From contig DATDMG010000248.1 in the NCBI GenBank assembly GCA_036518955.1, positions 1 to 59,316 on the forward strand: a DNA stretch of 59,316 nt, given 5' to 3'. This DNA is from DATDMG01 sp036518955. Its GTDB lineage: Bacteria > Actinomycetota > Actinomycetes > Actinomycetales > Kineosporiaceae. Positions within the stretch are counted from its first letter, which is position 1; the number at the start of each line of letters is the position of its first letter. This document shows, piece by piece, positions 25,312 to 34,010 of the stretch. Made by a program: the position numbers and the translations under genes. The notes beneath the pieces are model-generated. The model had not been told where the DNA came from, searched no databases, and saw nothing but the letters and a program-made list of their open reading frames with translations.

Positions 25312-26202
25312 TCACTGCAGCAGCTTGAGGACGCTCTGCGGAGACTGGTTCGCCTGGGCCAACATCGCGGTGCCCGCCTGCGAGAGGATCTGCGACCGGG
25401 TGAAGTTCACCATCTCCGACGCCATGTCGGTGTCACGGATCCGGCTCTCCGACGCGGACAGGTTCTCCACGGCGACGTTGAGGTTGTTGATGGTGTGCTC
25501 GAACCGGTTCTGGTACGCACCGAGGGTGGCCCGGACGGTCGAGACGTCCTTGAGTGCGGTGTCCAGGGAGGTGATCGCGCTGGTCGCGTTCGCCGTGCTG
25601 GTGAGGGTCACCGACGCGGTGTTGAGCTGCAGGCCCAGGCTGTCGACGCCGGTGATCGTGGTGCCGTTGAAGGCGCCGGACGCGGTCATGTCGACCGTGA
25701 TGATGTTCGCCGGGTTGCTGCTGGACGCCTCCGCGCCCACCTGGAAGATGCCGGCGTAGCCGGTCGAACCGCTGAGGCCGACGTTGAGCAGGCTCTGGGC
25801 CCCGAACTTGGTGGTGTTGGCGATCCGGTCGAGTTCCTGGGCGAGCTGCTTGAACTCGGTGTCGGCGTCGGCCTGCGCCGTGGTGTCCTCCGAACCGCCG
25901 TTCGATGCCTGCACGGCCAGTTCCCGCATGCGCTGGAGGATCGACGTGGTCTCGTTGAGCGCACCTTCAGTGGTCTGCACGACGCTGATGCCGTCCTGGG
26001 CGTTCCGGACGGCGACCTTCAGGCCGGTGATCTGGGAACGCAGGCTCTCGGAGATCGCCAGACCAGCGGCGTCGTCGGCGGCCCGGTTGATCCGATAGCC
26101 GCTGGACAGCCTCTCCAGCGACTTGGTCATCTGCCCGTCCGTCACAGACAGGTTGCGGTAAGCATTGAAGGCCGCGACGTTGTTGTTGATGCGAAGACCC
26201 AC
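25312..26202 (-). CDS. fliC: Flagellin
   Basis: Filament subunit of 296 residues, a short flagellin with D0/D1 and only a small variable centre. N-terminus: GLRINNNVAAFNAYRNLSVT, LERLSSGYRINRAADDAAGL and ISESLRSQITGLKVAVRNAQ. C-terminus: TLGAYQNRFEHTINNLNVAV, ENLSASESRIRDTDMASEM and AQANQSPQSVLKLLQ. The start GTG 26202 has an AAGGAGG ribosome site. A sigma-28 promoter and a GGA-loop hairpin lie in the leader, implying FliA transcription and CsrA translational control. Confidence 0.98.
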   Translation of the reverse strand: MGLRINNNVAAFNAYRNLSVTDGQMTKSLERLSSGYRINRAADDAAGLAISESLRSQITGLKVAVRNAQDGISVVQTTEGALNETTSILQRMRELAVQASNGGSEDTTAQADADTEFKQLAQELDRIANTTKFGAQSLLNVGLSGSTGYAGIFQVGAEASSSNPANIITVDMTASGAFNGTTITGVDSLGLQLNTASVTLTSTANATSAITSLDTALKDVSTVRATLGAYQNRFEHTINNLNVAVENLSASESRIRDTDMASEMVNFTRSQILSQAGTAMLAQANQSPQSVLKLLQ

Positions 26203-26229
26203 GATGTCCTCCTTGGTCCGGGTCGCGCA

Positions 26230-26249
26230 CCGGTCCGTCCGTGGACCGG
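26230..26249 (-). promoter_or_regulatory. Candidate CsrA-binding hairpin in the fliC leader
   Basis: On the message, CCGGTCC (26249-26243) pairs perfectly with GGACCGG (26236-26230) around the loop ACGGAC, presenting a GGA in a hexaloop, the classic CsrA target. It starts a few bases after the predicted transcription start and 15 bases upstream of the AAGGAGG ribosome site (26214-26208), which holds further GGA triplets. Confidence 0.6.
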
Positions 26250-26259
26250 CTCGTTGTTC

Positions 26260-26287
26260 CTATCGGCGGTTGTCGAAGGATGTTGAG
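26260..26287 (-). promoter_or_regulatory. Sigma-28 promoter of fliC
   Basis: CTCAACAT (26287-26280), 12-base spacer, GCCGATAG (26267-26260). The -10 element is close to the general FliA consensus GCCGATAA. It lies about 60 bases upstream of the fliC start. Confidence 0.8.
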
Positions 26288-26294
26288 GTCTGGC

Positions 26295-27242
26295 TCATGC
26301 GCCGAGCGGGTGAACCCCGGGCGGGGTACCGGTCGTGGTCCGTTCCGGGTCCTCGCGTCCGGCGCGGGCGGCATGCAGGGCCGCCCCGTTGAGGTAGGCT
26401 TGGACGTCCGCGCGGTCCCGTACGGTCGATCGGGTCGCCACGGCTGTGACGTACGCCTCCCGCCGGCGCGCGCGCACCCCGTCCGCCTCGGGCGCCGGAA
26501 GGCTGCCGGTTCGGGTGCCGGTTCCGGCGCGCGCATCGTCCGTCAGCAGCCGGGACAGCGCCTCGTGCAGCAGGTCCAGCGCCTCGGCCCGCAACTGGCT
26601 CGCCCGCGACTGGGTGACGCCGAGTTCCTCCGCGAGCTCCCGCAATTGGCGGTTCTCCAGGTAGTAGCCGGTCACCACGCGCCGGGCGCGCTCGGGGAGT
26701 TCCGCGATGGCATCCCGCAGGTACCCGATGCGCTCGGCAGCCACCAACGCCTCGTCCGGGCCCGGACCGGCAGCCACGAGCTCCGCCCCGAGCCCCTCGT
26801 CGTCCGGGGCCAGCGGGTCGAGGCTCAGCACGGACGCCCGGTCGGTGCCCTGCAGGACCTCCCGGACCTCCTGCTCCGTCATCCCGCTGGTCGCCGCGAG
26901 CTCGGCCTCGGTCGGCGTGCGGTGGAGCACCTTGGTCAACTCCTCGGCCACCCGGTTGATCGCCCGCGCTCTGGATCGCACCGAACGGGTCGCCCAGTCG
27001 CGCTGGCGCATCTGGTCGATCATCGCTCCTCGGATCCGGGTGCTGGCGAACCTCGCGAAGGGGACGCCCAGCGTGTCGTCGAAGGCCTGTGCGGCCTGGA
27101 CGAGCGCGAGCGCGCCGGCGCCGTAGAGATCGTCGGAGTCCAGGTGGCGGGGGAGCCGGGACGCGGCCTCCCGCACGAGATGGCCGACCAACGCCAGATG
27201 GGCGCTGACCAACACATCGACGGTGGCAGGTGACTGTGGCAC
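26295..27242 (-). CDS. fliA: Flagellar sigma factor FliA (sigma-28)
   Basis: FliA directs RNA polymerase to late flagellar promoters. Region 2: DLYGAGALALVQAAQAFDD, GVPFARFASTRIRGAMIDQM and RQRDWATRSVRSRARAINRV. Region 3: RTPTEAELAATSGMTEQEV. Region 4: IAELPERARRVVTGYYLENR, then LRELAEELGVTQSRASQLRA. The start chosen is GTG 27242 (VPQSPATVDV), giving 315 residues; the start is uncertain because no strong ribosome site is visible. A C-terminal extension of about 80 residues rich in Arg/Ala/Thr follows region 4. No flgM anti-sigma gene was recognised in the window. Confidence 0.95.
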   Translation of the reverse strand: MPQSPATVDVLVSAHLALVGHLVREAASRLPRHLDSDDLYGAGALALVQAAQAFDDTLGVPFARFASTRIRGAMIDQMRQRDWATRSVRSRARAINRVAEELTKVLHRTPTEAELAATSGMTEQEVREVLQGTDRASVLSLDPLAPDDEGLGAELVAAGPGPDEALVAAERIGYLRDAIAELPERARRVVTGYYLENRQLRELAEELGVTQSRASQLRAEALDLLHEALSRLLTDDARAGTGTRTGSLPAPEADGVRARRREAYVTAVATRSTVRDRADVQAYLNGAALHAARAGREDPERTTTGTPPGVHPLGA

Positions 27243-27351
27243 GGAAGGGTTCTCGGTCAGGGAGGGGACGCCCTTTCGGTCCCGCCCTCCCGAGCCCGTG
27301 GCCGTGGGGGCTGAATCACCTGAACGGCCGAAGCCACGTGCCGGCAATCCC

Positions 27352-27379
27352 CTCAGGTCGGGGGTGCGGGTGCCGACAC
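27352..27379 (+). promoter_or_regulatory. Sigma-28 promoter of flgN-flgK-flgL-fliW-csrA
   Basis: CTCAGGTC (27352-27359), 12-base spacer, GCCGACAC (27372-27379), 33 bases before the flgN start. Its spacing equals that of the fliC promoter. Confidence 0.7.
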
Positions 27380-27412
27380 TGACAAGCGAGACACTGCTGA
27401 AACGGAGCCTCG

Positions 27413-27910
27413 ATGAGCATCCCCGACCTCGCCGCCGTCCTGTGGCGCCAGCGTGAGCTGCTGGAGCGTCTGGTCTACCGCCTGGAGTGCGAGCAGTTGC
27501 TGGTGGCTGCCGGCCGCACCCGCTTCCTCGGCATCGCCACGGCGGAGGTCGAGTCGCTGCTCGACGAGCTGCGCGTGGTGGAGGTGCAGCGCGCCGCGAT
27601 GGCGGACCTGGTGGCCGCGGAGGTCGGCCTGGACGCCGGGGTCAGCCTGGAGGAGATCGCGGGTAGTGTGCAGCCACCGTGGACCGAGGTGTTCGTCGAG
27701 CACCGGCACGCGCTGCTCACTCTCGCGGCCGAGCTCTCCGCCCTCGCGGAGACCAATCGCCACCTGATGGCCGCCGGGCTCACGGCGGTGGAGCAGGCGA
27801 TGGCAGGGCTGGGATTGCGGCAGGGGACGACGTCCGTCGGCTACGACGCGCAAGGGCGCCGGGAGACCATCGCGGGCCAGGTGCGGACCGTCGTCGACCG
27901 GGCGCTGTGA
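27413..27910 (+). CDS. flgN: FlgN-type chaperone
   Basis: FlgN chaperones the hook-filament junction proteins FlgK and FlgL. The 165-residue all-helical protein starts LAAVLWRQRELLERLVYRLE CEQ and has the FlgN-like pattern EVESLLDELRVVEVQRAAMA and HLMAAGLTAVEQAMAGLG. It lies 12 bases upstream of flgK, its client. ATG 27413 follows a CGGAG ribosome site. Confidence 0.88.
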   Translation: MSIPDLAAVLWRQRELLERLVYRLECEQLLVAAGRTRFLGIATAEVESLLDELRVVEVQRAAMADLVAAEVGLDAGVSLEEIAGSVQPPWTEVFVEHRHALLTLAAELSALAETNRHLMAAGLTAVEQAMAGLGLRQGTTSVGYDAQGRRETIAGQVRTVVDRAL

Positions 27911-27922
27911 CGGGCGGCCGAC

Positions 27923-29326
27923 ATGACCGGGTTCTCCACGTTCAACACCGCCAGTACCGGGATGAGTGCGGCCCAACGCGCCCTCGACGCGACCAGCCAG
28001 AACATCGTCAACGTCAACACGCCCGGGTACTCCCGGCAGCGGGTGCTCACGCAGTCGATCGGGATGCCCGTCGCGGCGTCCATCCACACGTCGCTGAACG
28101 GCTCGTTCATCGGCGGGGTCTCCGTCGTCGACGTGAGCCGGATCCACAACGCGTTCCTCGAGGCGTCGCGCGCCGCGGCCGGCGCGCGGCAGGCGGCGAT
28201 CACGTCGCAGACGGACATCCTGACCAGCGCCCAGCAGCTGCTCTCGGAGCCGGGGGACACGGGTCTGCAGAGCACCCTCGACAGCTTCTACTCCTCCTGG
28301 CACGACCTGGCGAACAAGCCCGGGGACACGGCGGCCGGCTCCGTCGTCATCCAGCGGGCCCTGGCCGTGGCCGACCAGCTGCATTCCTTGAGCAACGGCG
28401 TCTCCGCCCAGTGGACCACCGCGCGAAGCAACCTCGTCGACCTCGTGTCGCGGATCAACCAGTCGGCATCTGACCTGGCGAAACTCAACGAGTCCATCGC
28501 CGCGGGGCAGCAGTCGGGCAAACCGGTCAACGAGCTTCTCGACACCCGGGACCAGCTGGTGCGCCAGCTGGCGAGTCTCGCGGGTGCTTCCTCGGCCATG
28601 GACGACCTGGGTCGGCTGTCCGTGAACATCAACGGCGTCACCATCGTCACGGGCAACGAGTGGCAGGCGGTGACCCTCTCCGGAGCGGACGACATCACCG
28701 CCGCGGTGTCCGATCCGCCGACGCTCTCGGTGGGCGCGTTCACCGTTCCGGTGCAATCGGGATCGGCGGCCGGGCTCCTCGCGTCCCTGCGGACGGACCT
28801 GCCGTCGTTGTCCGGCTCGATCGACGGTGTCGCCGACCGGCTCGTCACCGCCGTCAACACCGTCTACTCCACGGGCTACGCACCGAATGGCAGCACCGCC
28901 AACACCTTCTTCTCCGGCACCGACGCCAGGAACATCACGGTCGTGCCGACGTCCGGGACCGCGCTCGCCATCGCCGCGCAGCCGGGCACCCTGGACGGCT
29001 CGATCGCTCGGCAGGTGGGTGACCTGGCCGTCGACAGCGTGGCGCAGGGCGTACTGGGATCGCCGGGGCCGTCGGTCGGGTGGCGCGAGCTGACCACGTC
29101 GCTCGGCGTCCAGGTACAGAGCTTGAAGACCGCGCAGTCGGTGCAGGACGCGGTCGTCGCGGCGGCGGAGGACGCGGTGCAGGCCGACGCCGGCGTCAAT
29201 CTCGACGAAGAGATGACGAACATGATGCAGTACCAGCGCGCCTACCAGGCCTCGGCCCGGGTGATCACGACCGCGGACGAACTGCTCGACACGCTGATCA
29301 ACCGCACCGGCAAGGTGGGCCTGTGA
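27923..29326 (+). CDS. flgK: Hook-filament junction protein FlgK
   Basis: FlgK (HAP1) is the first junction protein between hook and filament. The 467 residues show the N-terminal rod-type signature (FNTASTGMSAAQRALDATSQ, NIVNVNTPGYSRQRV), the FlgK helical block (LDSFYSSWHDLANKPGDTAA, INQSASDLAKLNESIAAGQ, then NELLDTRDQLVRQLASLAGA) and the C-terminal DEEMTNMMQYQRAYQASARV helix. Length is slightly short for the family, mainly from a reduced central domain. Confidence 0.97.
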   Translation: MTGFSTFNTASTGMSAAQRALDATSQNIVNVNTPGYSRQRVLTQSIGMPVAASIHTSLNGSFIGGVSVVDVSRIHNAFLEASRAAAGARQAAITSQTDILTSAQQLLSEPGDTGLQSTLDSFYSSWHDLANKPGDTAAGSVVIQRALAVADQLHSLSNGVSAQWTTARSNLVDLVSRINQSASDLAKLNESIAAGQQSGKPVNELLDTRDQLVRQLASLAGASSAMDDLGRLSVNINGVTIVTGNEWQAVTLSGADDITAAVSDPPTLSVGAFTVPVQSGSAAGLLASLRTDLPSLSGSIDGVADRLVTAVNTVYSTGYAPNGSTANTFFSGTDARNITVVPTSGTALAIAAQPGTLDGSIARQVGDLAVDSVAQGVLGSPGPSVGWRELTTSLGVQVQSLKTAQSVQDAVVAAAEDAVQADAGVNLDEEMTNMMQYQRAYQASARVITTADELLDTLINRTGKVGL

Positions 29327-29375
29327 CCGGGGCGAGCCCATCGGCGTGGCCGGGCCTGGGAAAGGGAGCTGAGCG

Positions 29376-30248
29376 GTGACTTCGTCGAGGATCACGCAAC
29401 GGACGGTCGCCGAGACGACGCTGCGTGGCCTGCAGGGAAACCTCACGCGGGTGCAGAACCTCCAGCAGCAACTGTCCAGCGGACGACGTGTCTCGCAGCC
29501 GAGCGACGACCCGTCGGCGACCGTGTCGTCGATGACGTTGCGCTCGCGGCGGGCGGCGGACGAGCAGTACCTGCGGAACATGGAGGCGGCGAGCGGCCGG
29601 CTCACCGTGACCGACAACGCGCTGACCCAGCTCAGCGATCGCCTGCGGGCCTTCCGCGACCTCATCGTGCAGTCCCGCAACGGTGCCGTCGGTGCCGCCA
29701 GCCAGGCGGGCATCGCGGCGAACATGAACGCCGTGCGGGACGAAGTCCTCGACCTGTACAACACGACCTACCTGGATCGGCCGATCTTCGGCGGGACGAT
29801 CACCGGGTCCGCCACGGTGGACGCCGCGGGCACGTACCTGGGGAACGACCAGCCGGTCGAGGCCCGGGTGTCCGCGGATGCGCTGGTGCGGATCGACGTG
29901 CCGGGCACGGCGGCCGGCGCCGACACCGTGCCGGGGACGCTGGCCCAGATCGCCGCCAACGTGGCCGCCGGCGGCGCGGGGGCCACCGATCTCGCGGCCG
30001 TCGACGCGGCGCTCTCGACGGTGGCCCAGGCACTTGGCGATGTCGGCGCGCGGGCCGCCCGGGTCAGCCAGACCCACGATCTGGTCGACGCTCATCGACT
30101 CGACCTCACCTCGCGCATCTCGGTGAACGAGGACGTCGACCTGCCGGAGGCGATGATGAACCTCTCCGCGCAGCAGGTGGCCTATCAGTCCGCGCTGCAG
30201 GCGGCGGCGAAGATCCAGCAGGTCTCGCTGATGGACTTCCTCAGGTGA
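29376..30248 (+). CDS. flgL: Hook-filament junction protein FlgL
   Basis: FlgL (HAP3) joins FlgK to the filament. The 290 residues from GTG 29376 (GGGAGCTGAGCG upstream) begin RITQRTVAETTLRGLQGNLT and RVQNLQQQLSSGRRVSQPSD, then VTDNALTQLSDRLRAFRDLI, with a flagellin-like C-terminal helix (LPEAMMNLSAQQVAYQSALQ). Its stop overlaps the chosen fliW start (GTGA). Confidence 0.96.
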   Translation: MTSSRITQRTVAETTLRGLQGNLTRVQNLQQQLSSGRRVSQPSDDPSATVSSMTLRSRRAADEQYLRNMEAASGRLTVTDNALTQLSDRLRAFRDLIVQSRNGAVGAASQAGIAANMNAVRDEVLDLYNTTYLDRPIFGGTITGSATVDAAGTYLGNDQPVEARVSADALVRIDVPGTAAGADTVPGTLAQIAANVAAGGAGATDLAAVDAALSTVAQALGDVGARAARVSQTHDLVDAHRLDLTSRISVNEDVDLPEAMMNLSAQQVAYQSALQAAAKIQQVSLMDFLR

Positions 30249-30808
30249 ACGCGCCGGCAGCCGCGTGCACGGAGGATCAGAGCGAACGATCGGGCCCTGC
30301 CGTTGCCGCGGCGGGGATCACGGCAGAGCGGCGGGATACGGTGAACGAGCCGTGGGTTCCAGGCAACGGCGTGCTGGAGGCGGACCGGGTGGACTCTGGC
30401 CTGCCGCAGATCGAACTTGTGCGGCCGATGCCGGGGTTCCCCGATCTGACGAGGTACGTCCTGGTCAGGCTCGACTCGGCGGACGAGACGCTCGACGCGG
30501 ACGACGTCGTCGAGCCCGTGATGTACGAATTGCGCAGCCTGGAGCAGCCCGCCGTCCGGTTCCTGGTCGCCGTCCCCACGGTGTTCTTCCCGGACTACGC
30601 CTTCGAGCTGGACGAGAGTACCTGCGCCGAGCTGGGGCTGGTGGACGCCGAGGAGGCCCTCGTCCTGGTTCTTCTCACGATTGGTGATGACTCAGCGTCG
30701 ACGACCGCTAACCTTCTGGCACCGGTCGTCATCAACTCCCGGACCCGATCGGCCGCTCAGGTCATCCTGTCCGGGACCGAGTGGCCGGTGCGCGCCGCTG
30801 TCGTCTGA
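30245..30808 (+). CDS. fliW: Flagellar assembly factor FliW
   Basis: FliW binds free flagellin or, alternatively, CsrA, relieving or permitting repression of flagellin translation. The 187-residue frame from GTG 30245 contains the conserved FliW block from about residue 52: LPQIELVRPMPGFPDLTRYV, RSLEQPAVRFLVAVPTVFFP and DYAFELDESTCAELGLVD, then NLLAPVVINSRTRSAAQVIL. The first 40-50 residues are not FliW-like, so GTG 30341 or a later start may be used. It precedes csrA by 52 bases. Confidence 0.93.
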   Translation: MNAPAAACTEDQSERSGPAVAAAGITAERRDTVNEPWVPGNGVLEADRVDSGLPQIELVRPMPGFPDLTRYVLVRLDSADETLDADDVVEPVMYELRSLEQPAVRFLVAVPTVFFPDYAFELDESTCAELGLVDAEEALVLVLLTIGDDSASTTANLLAPVVINSRTRSAAQVILSGTEWPVRAAVV

Positions 30809-30860
30809 CGGTCCGCGAGGGGCCGGCGTCCGCGGTGGGGATCCATGGAAGGAGCCCGTA

Positions 30861-31358
30861 GTGCTGGTCCTCACCCGCCGTGCCGGCGAGAGCATCGTGA
30901 TCGGGGACGAGGTCCGGGTCGTCGTGCTCGACGTCCGGGGGGACACCGTGCGGCTCGGCATCGACGCGCCCCGGAGTGTCCAGGTGCACCGCGCGGAGGT
31001 CTACGCCGAGGTGCAGGCCGCCAACGCGGCCGCGGTCAGCGCGGTCGACGATCTGGGCGCGGTGGCCGACCGGCTGCAGCGGATCGCCCGGCAGCCGGCC
31101 GGGCGCCGGGGCGAGCGGCCGCCGCGCCCGGGTCGGTCCGGCTCCCCCGCGGCCGGCTCCCCCGCGGCCGGGTCCTCGGGTGCCGGGTCCTCGGGTGCCG
31201 GGTCCTCGGGTGCCCGGTCCTCGGGTGCCCGGCCGCCGGCCGGTGCGCCCTCGGGCGCCGACGACGCCGGCGCACCCGCGACGGGGACGCCGGACGTCGC
31301 GCCCAAGCCCGCCCCGCCCCGGCCGAAGCCCGCCCCGCCGCCGTCGCGCTCCCGCTGA
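30861..31358 (+). CDS. csrA: Carbon storage regulator CsrA with long low-complexity tail
   Basis: CsrA binds GGA motifs in message leaders, notably flagellin. The start GTG 30861 follows a GGAAGGAG ribosome site. Residues 1-55 are canonical: LVLTRRAGESIVIGDEV, VVVLDVRGDTVRLGIDAPRS, then VQVHRAEVYAEVQAAN with the RNA-contacting Arg of the VHRAEVY segment present. Residues from about 75 to 165 form a disordered Ser/Gly/Ala/Pro tail built from a 15-base repeat (GSSGA units) and ending in Pro/Lys. CsrA is normally 60-80 residues; this one is 165. The stop lies inside a 17-bp tandem duplication. Confidence 0.92.
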   Translation: MLVLTRRAGESIVIGDEVRVVVLDVRGDTVRLGIDAPRSVQVHRAEVYAEVQAANAAAVSAVDDLGAVADRLQRIARQPAGRRGERPPRPGRSGSPAAGSPAAGSSGAGSSGAGSSGARSSGARPPAGAPSGADDAGAPATGTPDVAPKPAPPRPKPAPPPSRSR

Positions 31359-31375
31359 CGTCGCGCTCCCGCTGA
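31342..31375 (+). repeat. Perfect 17-bp tandem duplication across the csrA stop
   Basis: Units 31342-31358 and 31359-31375 are identical 17-base copies; the first contains the csrA TGA. The second is non-coding. The structure parallels the 18-bp duplication at the fliL stop. Confidence 0.88.
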
Positions 31376-31394
31376 CGTCGTCGGGCCGTCGCCG

Positions 31395-33614
31395 TCAGGC
31401 CGTCGCCGGGGCTGCCTCGTCGGCTCGCTTCACGGCCGCGAGCAACAGCTGCGCGACGTCCACGACCTCGACCTCCTGCCGGGCCCGGCCCTCCGACTGC
31501 GCGTTCGTCAGCCCGTCGGTGAGCATGACCAGGCAGAACGGACAGCCGATCCCGATCTTGTCGGCGCCGGTCGCGACCGCTTCGTCGGCACGGTTGTTGT
31601 TGATCCGGGTGCCGAGGTTCTCCTCCATCCACATCCGGGCACCGCCCGCGCCGCAGCAGAAGGAGCGAGTGCCGTGGCGCGGCATCTCGGCCAGGGTCAG
31701 GCCCGGCAACGCGCCGATCAACTCCCGCGGCGGGGTGTAGACGTTGTTGTGCCGGCCGAGGTAGCACGGGTCGTGGTACGTGACCGTGCCACTGGTGGCC
31801 CCGGACGGTGGCGCGACAGGCGTGAGCCTGCCCTCGCGCACCAGCCGGTTCAGCAACTGGGTGTGGTGCACCACTTCGTACTGTCCGCCCACCTGGGGGT
31901 ACTCGTTCTTGAGCGTGTTGAAGCAGTGCGCACAGGTCACGACGATCTTGGTGGCCTTGGCCTCGTTGAGGACCTCGACGTTCTGCTGGGCCAGCATCTG
32001 GAACAGGAACTCGTTGCCGGCCCGGCGCGCCGGGTCGCCGGTGCACGACTCGCCCTCCCCGAGCACCGCGAAGGTGACTCCGGCCAGGTCGAGCAGTTCC
32101 GCGACCGCCCGGGTCGTCTTCTTCGCCCGGTCCTCGGTGGCACCCGCGCAACCGACCCAGAACAGGTAGTCGACCTCGGTGAGGTCCTCGACGTCCGCGC
32201 CCACCTGCTTGACCTCGAACGGCAGGTCCTTGGCCCACTCCATCCGGGTGCGGGCGCCGACCCCCCACGGGTTGCCGCTCTTCTCCAGGTTCTTGAACAG
32301 GCCGCCCAGCTCGCTCGGGAACGCGGACTCCATCAGCACCTGGAACCGGCGCATGTCCACGATGTGGTCCACGTGCTCGATGTCGACCGGGCACTGCTCG
32401 ACGCAGGCCCCGCAGGAGGTGCAGGACCAGAGCACGTCGGGGTCGATGACGCCGCCCTGGTCGGCGGTGCCGACCAGAGGCCGCGCGTTCTGCGCGGGGC
32501 CGGGGGCGGGGATCCGGCCGAAGCCGGACTCGGGGACGCCGTGGTGCCCGTTCGCGCGGTCGCCACCCACCGTCTCGAGCGCGTCGGCGGGAAGCTCGGC
32601 CGCCCCCTCGCCGCCGGCCAGGAGGAACGGCGCCTTCGCGAAGAGGTGGTCGCGGAGATCCATGATCACGAGCTTCGGGGACAGCGGCTTGCCGGTGTTC
32701 CAGGCCGGGCACTGGCTCTGGCAGCGCCCGCACTCGGTGCAGGTCGCGAAGTCGAGCATGCCCTTCCAGGTGAAGTCCTCGATCTTGCCGCGGCCGAAGA
32801 TGTCGTTGTCGCCCGGGTCCTCGAAGTTGATCGGCTTGCCCCCCGACTCCATCGGCAACAGGGCGCCCAGGCCCTTCGGCTGGCGCTTCGCCGCGACGTT
32901 GAACAGCGCTGCGCCGATGTGCAGGTGCTTGGAGTAGGAGACGACGACCAGGAAGCTCATCAGGACGGCGAGCTGGAGCCAGATCAGGACCAGCTCGATC
33001 GCCTTCAGCGTCGAGGTGCTGAGCCCGGCGAAGAGCGTGCCGATCGCCCTGGAGGCGAACGTGGCCCAGGTCTGGCCGTACGGGAAGTGCCCCTCGATCT
33101 GGGTCTGCACCCCACGGAAGACCAGCAGAAGGATCATCACCAGGCTGATCAACGCGAGGATGACCCAGGCCGCCCCGGTGTGCGAGCCGTAGAAGCGGGA
33201 GGCCCGGTGCTTGGTGGCCGGCTGGTTCTGCAGTCGGATGACGGCGAAGACCGCCAGCGCGACGAGCACCGCGACGGCGAAGAAGTCCTCGATGAACCCG
33301 AGCCACGGTTGCCTGCCGATGACCGGCAGCGCGAACTCCTCGTCGAAGACCGACCCGAAGAGCTCGATGATCGTCAGGGTGAGGACGAAGAAGCCCCACA
33401 TGGTGAAGAAGTGAGCCAGGCCCGGCACGGTCCACTTCAGCAGCTTGCGCTGGCCGGGCACCTCGGCGAGTTCGACTCTGACCCGGGTGCCCACGTCGTC
33501 GAACCGGCCGTTCGCCGGTTGCCCGCTGCGGATGAGCCGCACCACCCACCACAGCCGGCGCCCGGCGAGGGCCAGCCCCACGAGGGTGATGAGCAGGCTG
33601 ATCGCGATTCTCAC
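31395..33614 (-). CDS. Membrane iron-sulfur reductase (Rv0338c/HdrD-like)
   Basis: This 739-residue protein has an N-terminal membrane domain of about five helices resembling a NarI-type cytochrome subunit (LAHFFTMWGFFVLTLTIIEL, FIEDFFAVAVLVALAVFAVI, VILALISLVMILLLVF). Two 4Fe-4S motifs follow: CTECGRCQSQCP and CTSCGACVEQCP. The C-terminal part is two heterodisulfide-reductase cysteine-rich (CCG) domains with WVGCAG, CAHCFNTLKNEYP, YHDPCYLGRHN and FCCGAGGARMWMEE. Actinobacterial homologues such as Rv0338c are thought to pass electrons between a soluble donor such as ETF and the quinone pool; the donor here is unknown. It is convergent with csrA. Confidence 0.93.
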   Translation of the reverse strand: MRIAISLLITLVGLALAGRRLWWVVRLIRSGQPANGRFDDVGTRVRVELAEVPGQRKLLKWTVPGLAHFFTMWGFFVLTLTIIELFGSVFDEEFALPVIGRQPWLGFIEDFFAVAVLVALAVFAVIRLQNQPATKHRASRFYGSHTGAAWVILALISLVMILLLVFRGVQTQIEGHFPYGQTWATFASRAIGTLFAGLSTSTLKAIELVLIWLQLAVLMSFLVVVSYSKHLHIGAALFNVAAKRQPKGLGALLPMESGGKPINFEDPGDNDIFGRGKIEDFTWKGMLDFATCTECGRCQSQCPAWNTGKPLSPKLVIMDLRDHLFAKAPFLLAGGEGAAELPADALETVGGDRANGHHGVPESGFGRIPAPGPAQNARPLVGTADQGGVIDPDVLWSCTSCGACVEQCPVDIEHVDHIVDMRRFQVLMESAFPSELGGLFKNLEKSGNPWGVGARTRMEWAKDLPFEVKQVGADVEDLTEVDYLFWVGCAGATEDRAKKTTRAVAELLDLAGVTFAVLGEGESCTGDPARRAGNEFLFQMLAQQNVEVLNEAKATKIVVTCAHCFNTLKNEYPQVGGQYEVVHHTQLLNRLVREGRLTPVAPPSGATSGTVTYHDPCYLGRHNNVYTPPRELIGALPGLTLAEMPRHGTRSFCCGAGGARMWMEENLGTRINNNRADEAVATGADKIGIGCPFCLVMLTDGLTNAQSEGRARQEVEVVDVAQLLLAAVKRADEAAPATA

Positions 33615-34010
33615 GGTGGCTCCTCGAGTCGACCCCCGGGTGGAGGTGCGGGGGTGCGGGTAACTCTAGTTGGGGGGTCGGACGGCAGGCAGCGGTGCGT
33701 ATGTGGTGGGGGTAACGGTGCGGGACGTGGACGCCGGCACACCGCCTCGCCCGGGCCGCACAGCCTGCGCCGGCCTCACCGGGCCGCCGGGAGCCGGCTC
33801 CGCCTCACGCCCGGCGACCTCGCTGTGAGTCTACTGACGGGTAATTTCGCCGTGCCAGTTCACACCCCTGCCCGGCCTTCCGGTGTGCAGGTATACGCCA
33901 GGTATTCATCGCGGAGATGCCCGCGTCAAGGGGCGTAAGGGCATCTGGGCTCGCCGGTCAGGACCGGCGAGGGCCCTGCCAGGCACGGGGCCACTGCGAA
34001 AGGACCGCCC
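33615..34010 (+). promoter_or_regulatory. Intergenic region with structured leader before the small membrane ORF
   Basis: This 396-base gap holds no convincing gene. Near its right end are two hairpins: 33915-33922 with 33939-33946 (8 bp, 16-base loop) and 33950-33959 with 33962-33971 (CTCGCCGGTC/GACCGGCGAG, effectively a tetraloop), followed by a third weaker GC-rich pair and then a GAAAGGA ribosome site and ATG 34011. The arrangement resembles a cis-regulatory leader; it matches no riboswitch class I recognise. Confidence 0.5.

Noticed and set aside
33840..34010. Known riboswitch (c-di-GMP, c-di-AMP, cobalamin) in the sigma operon leader
   Set aside because: Hairpins are present but no conserved core sequence of these classes was seen.
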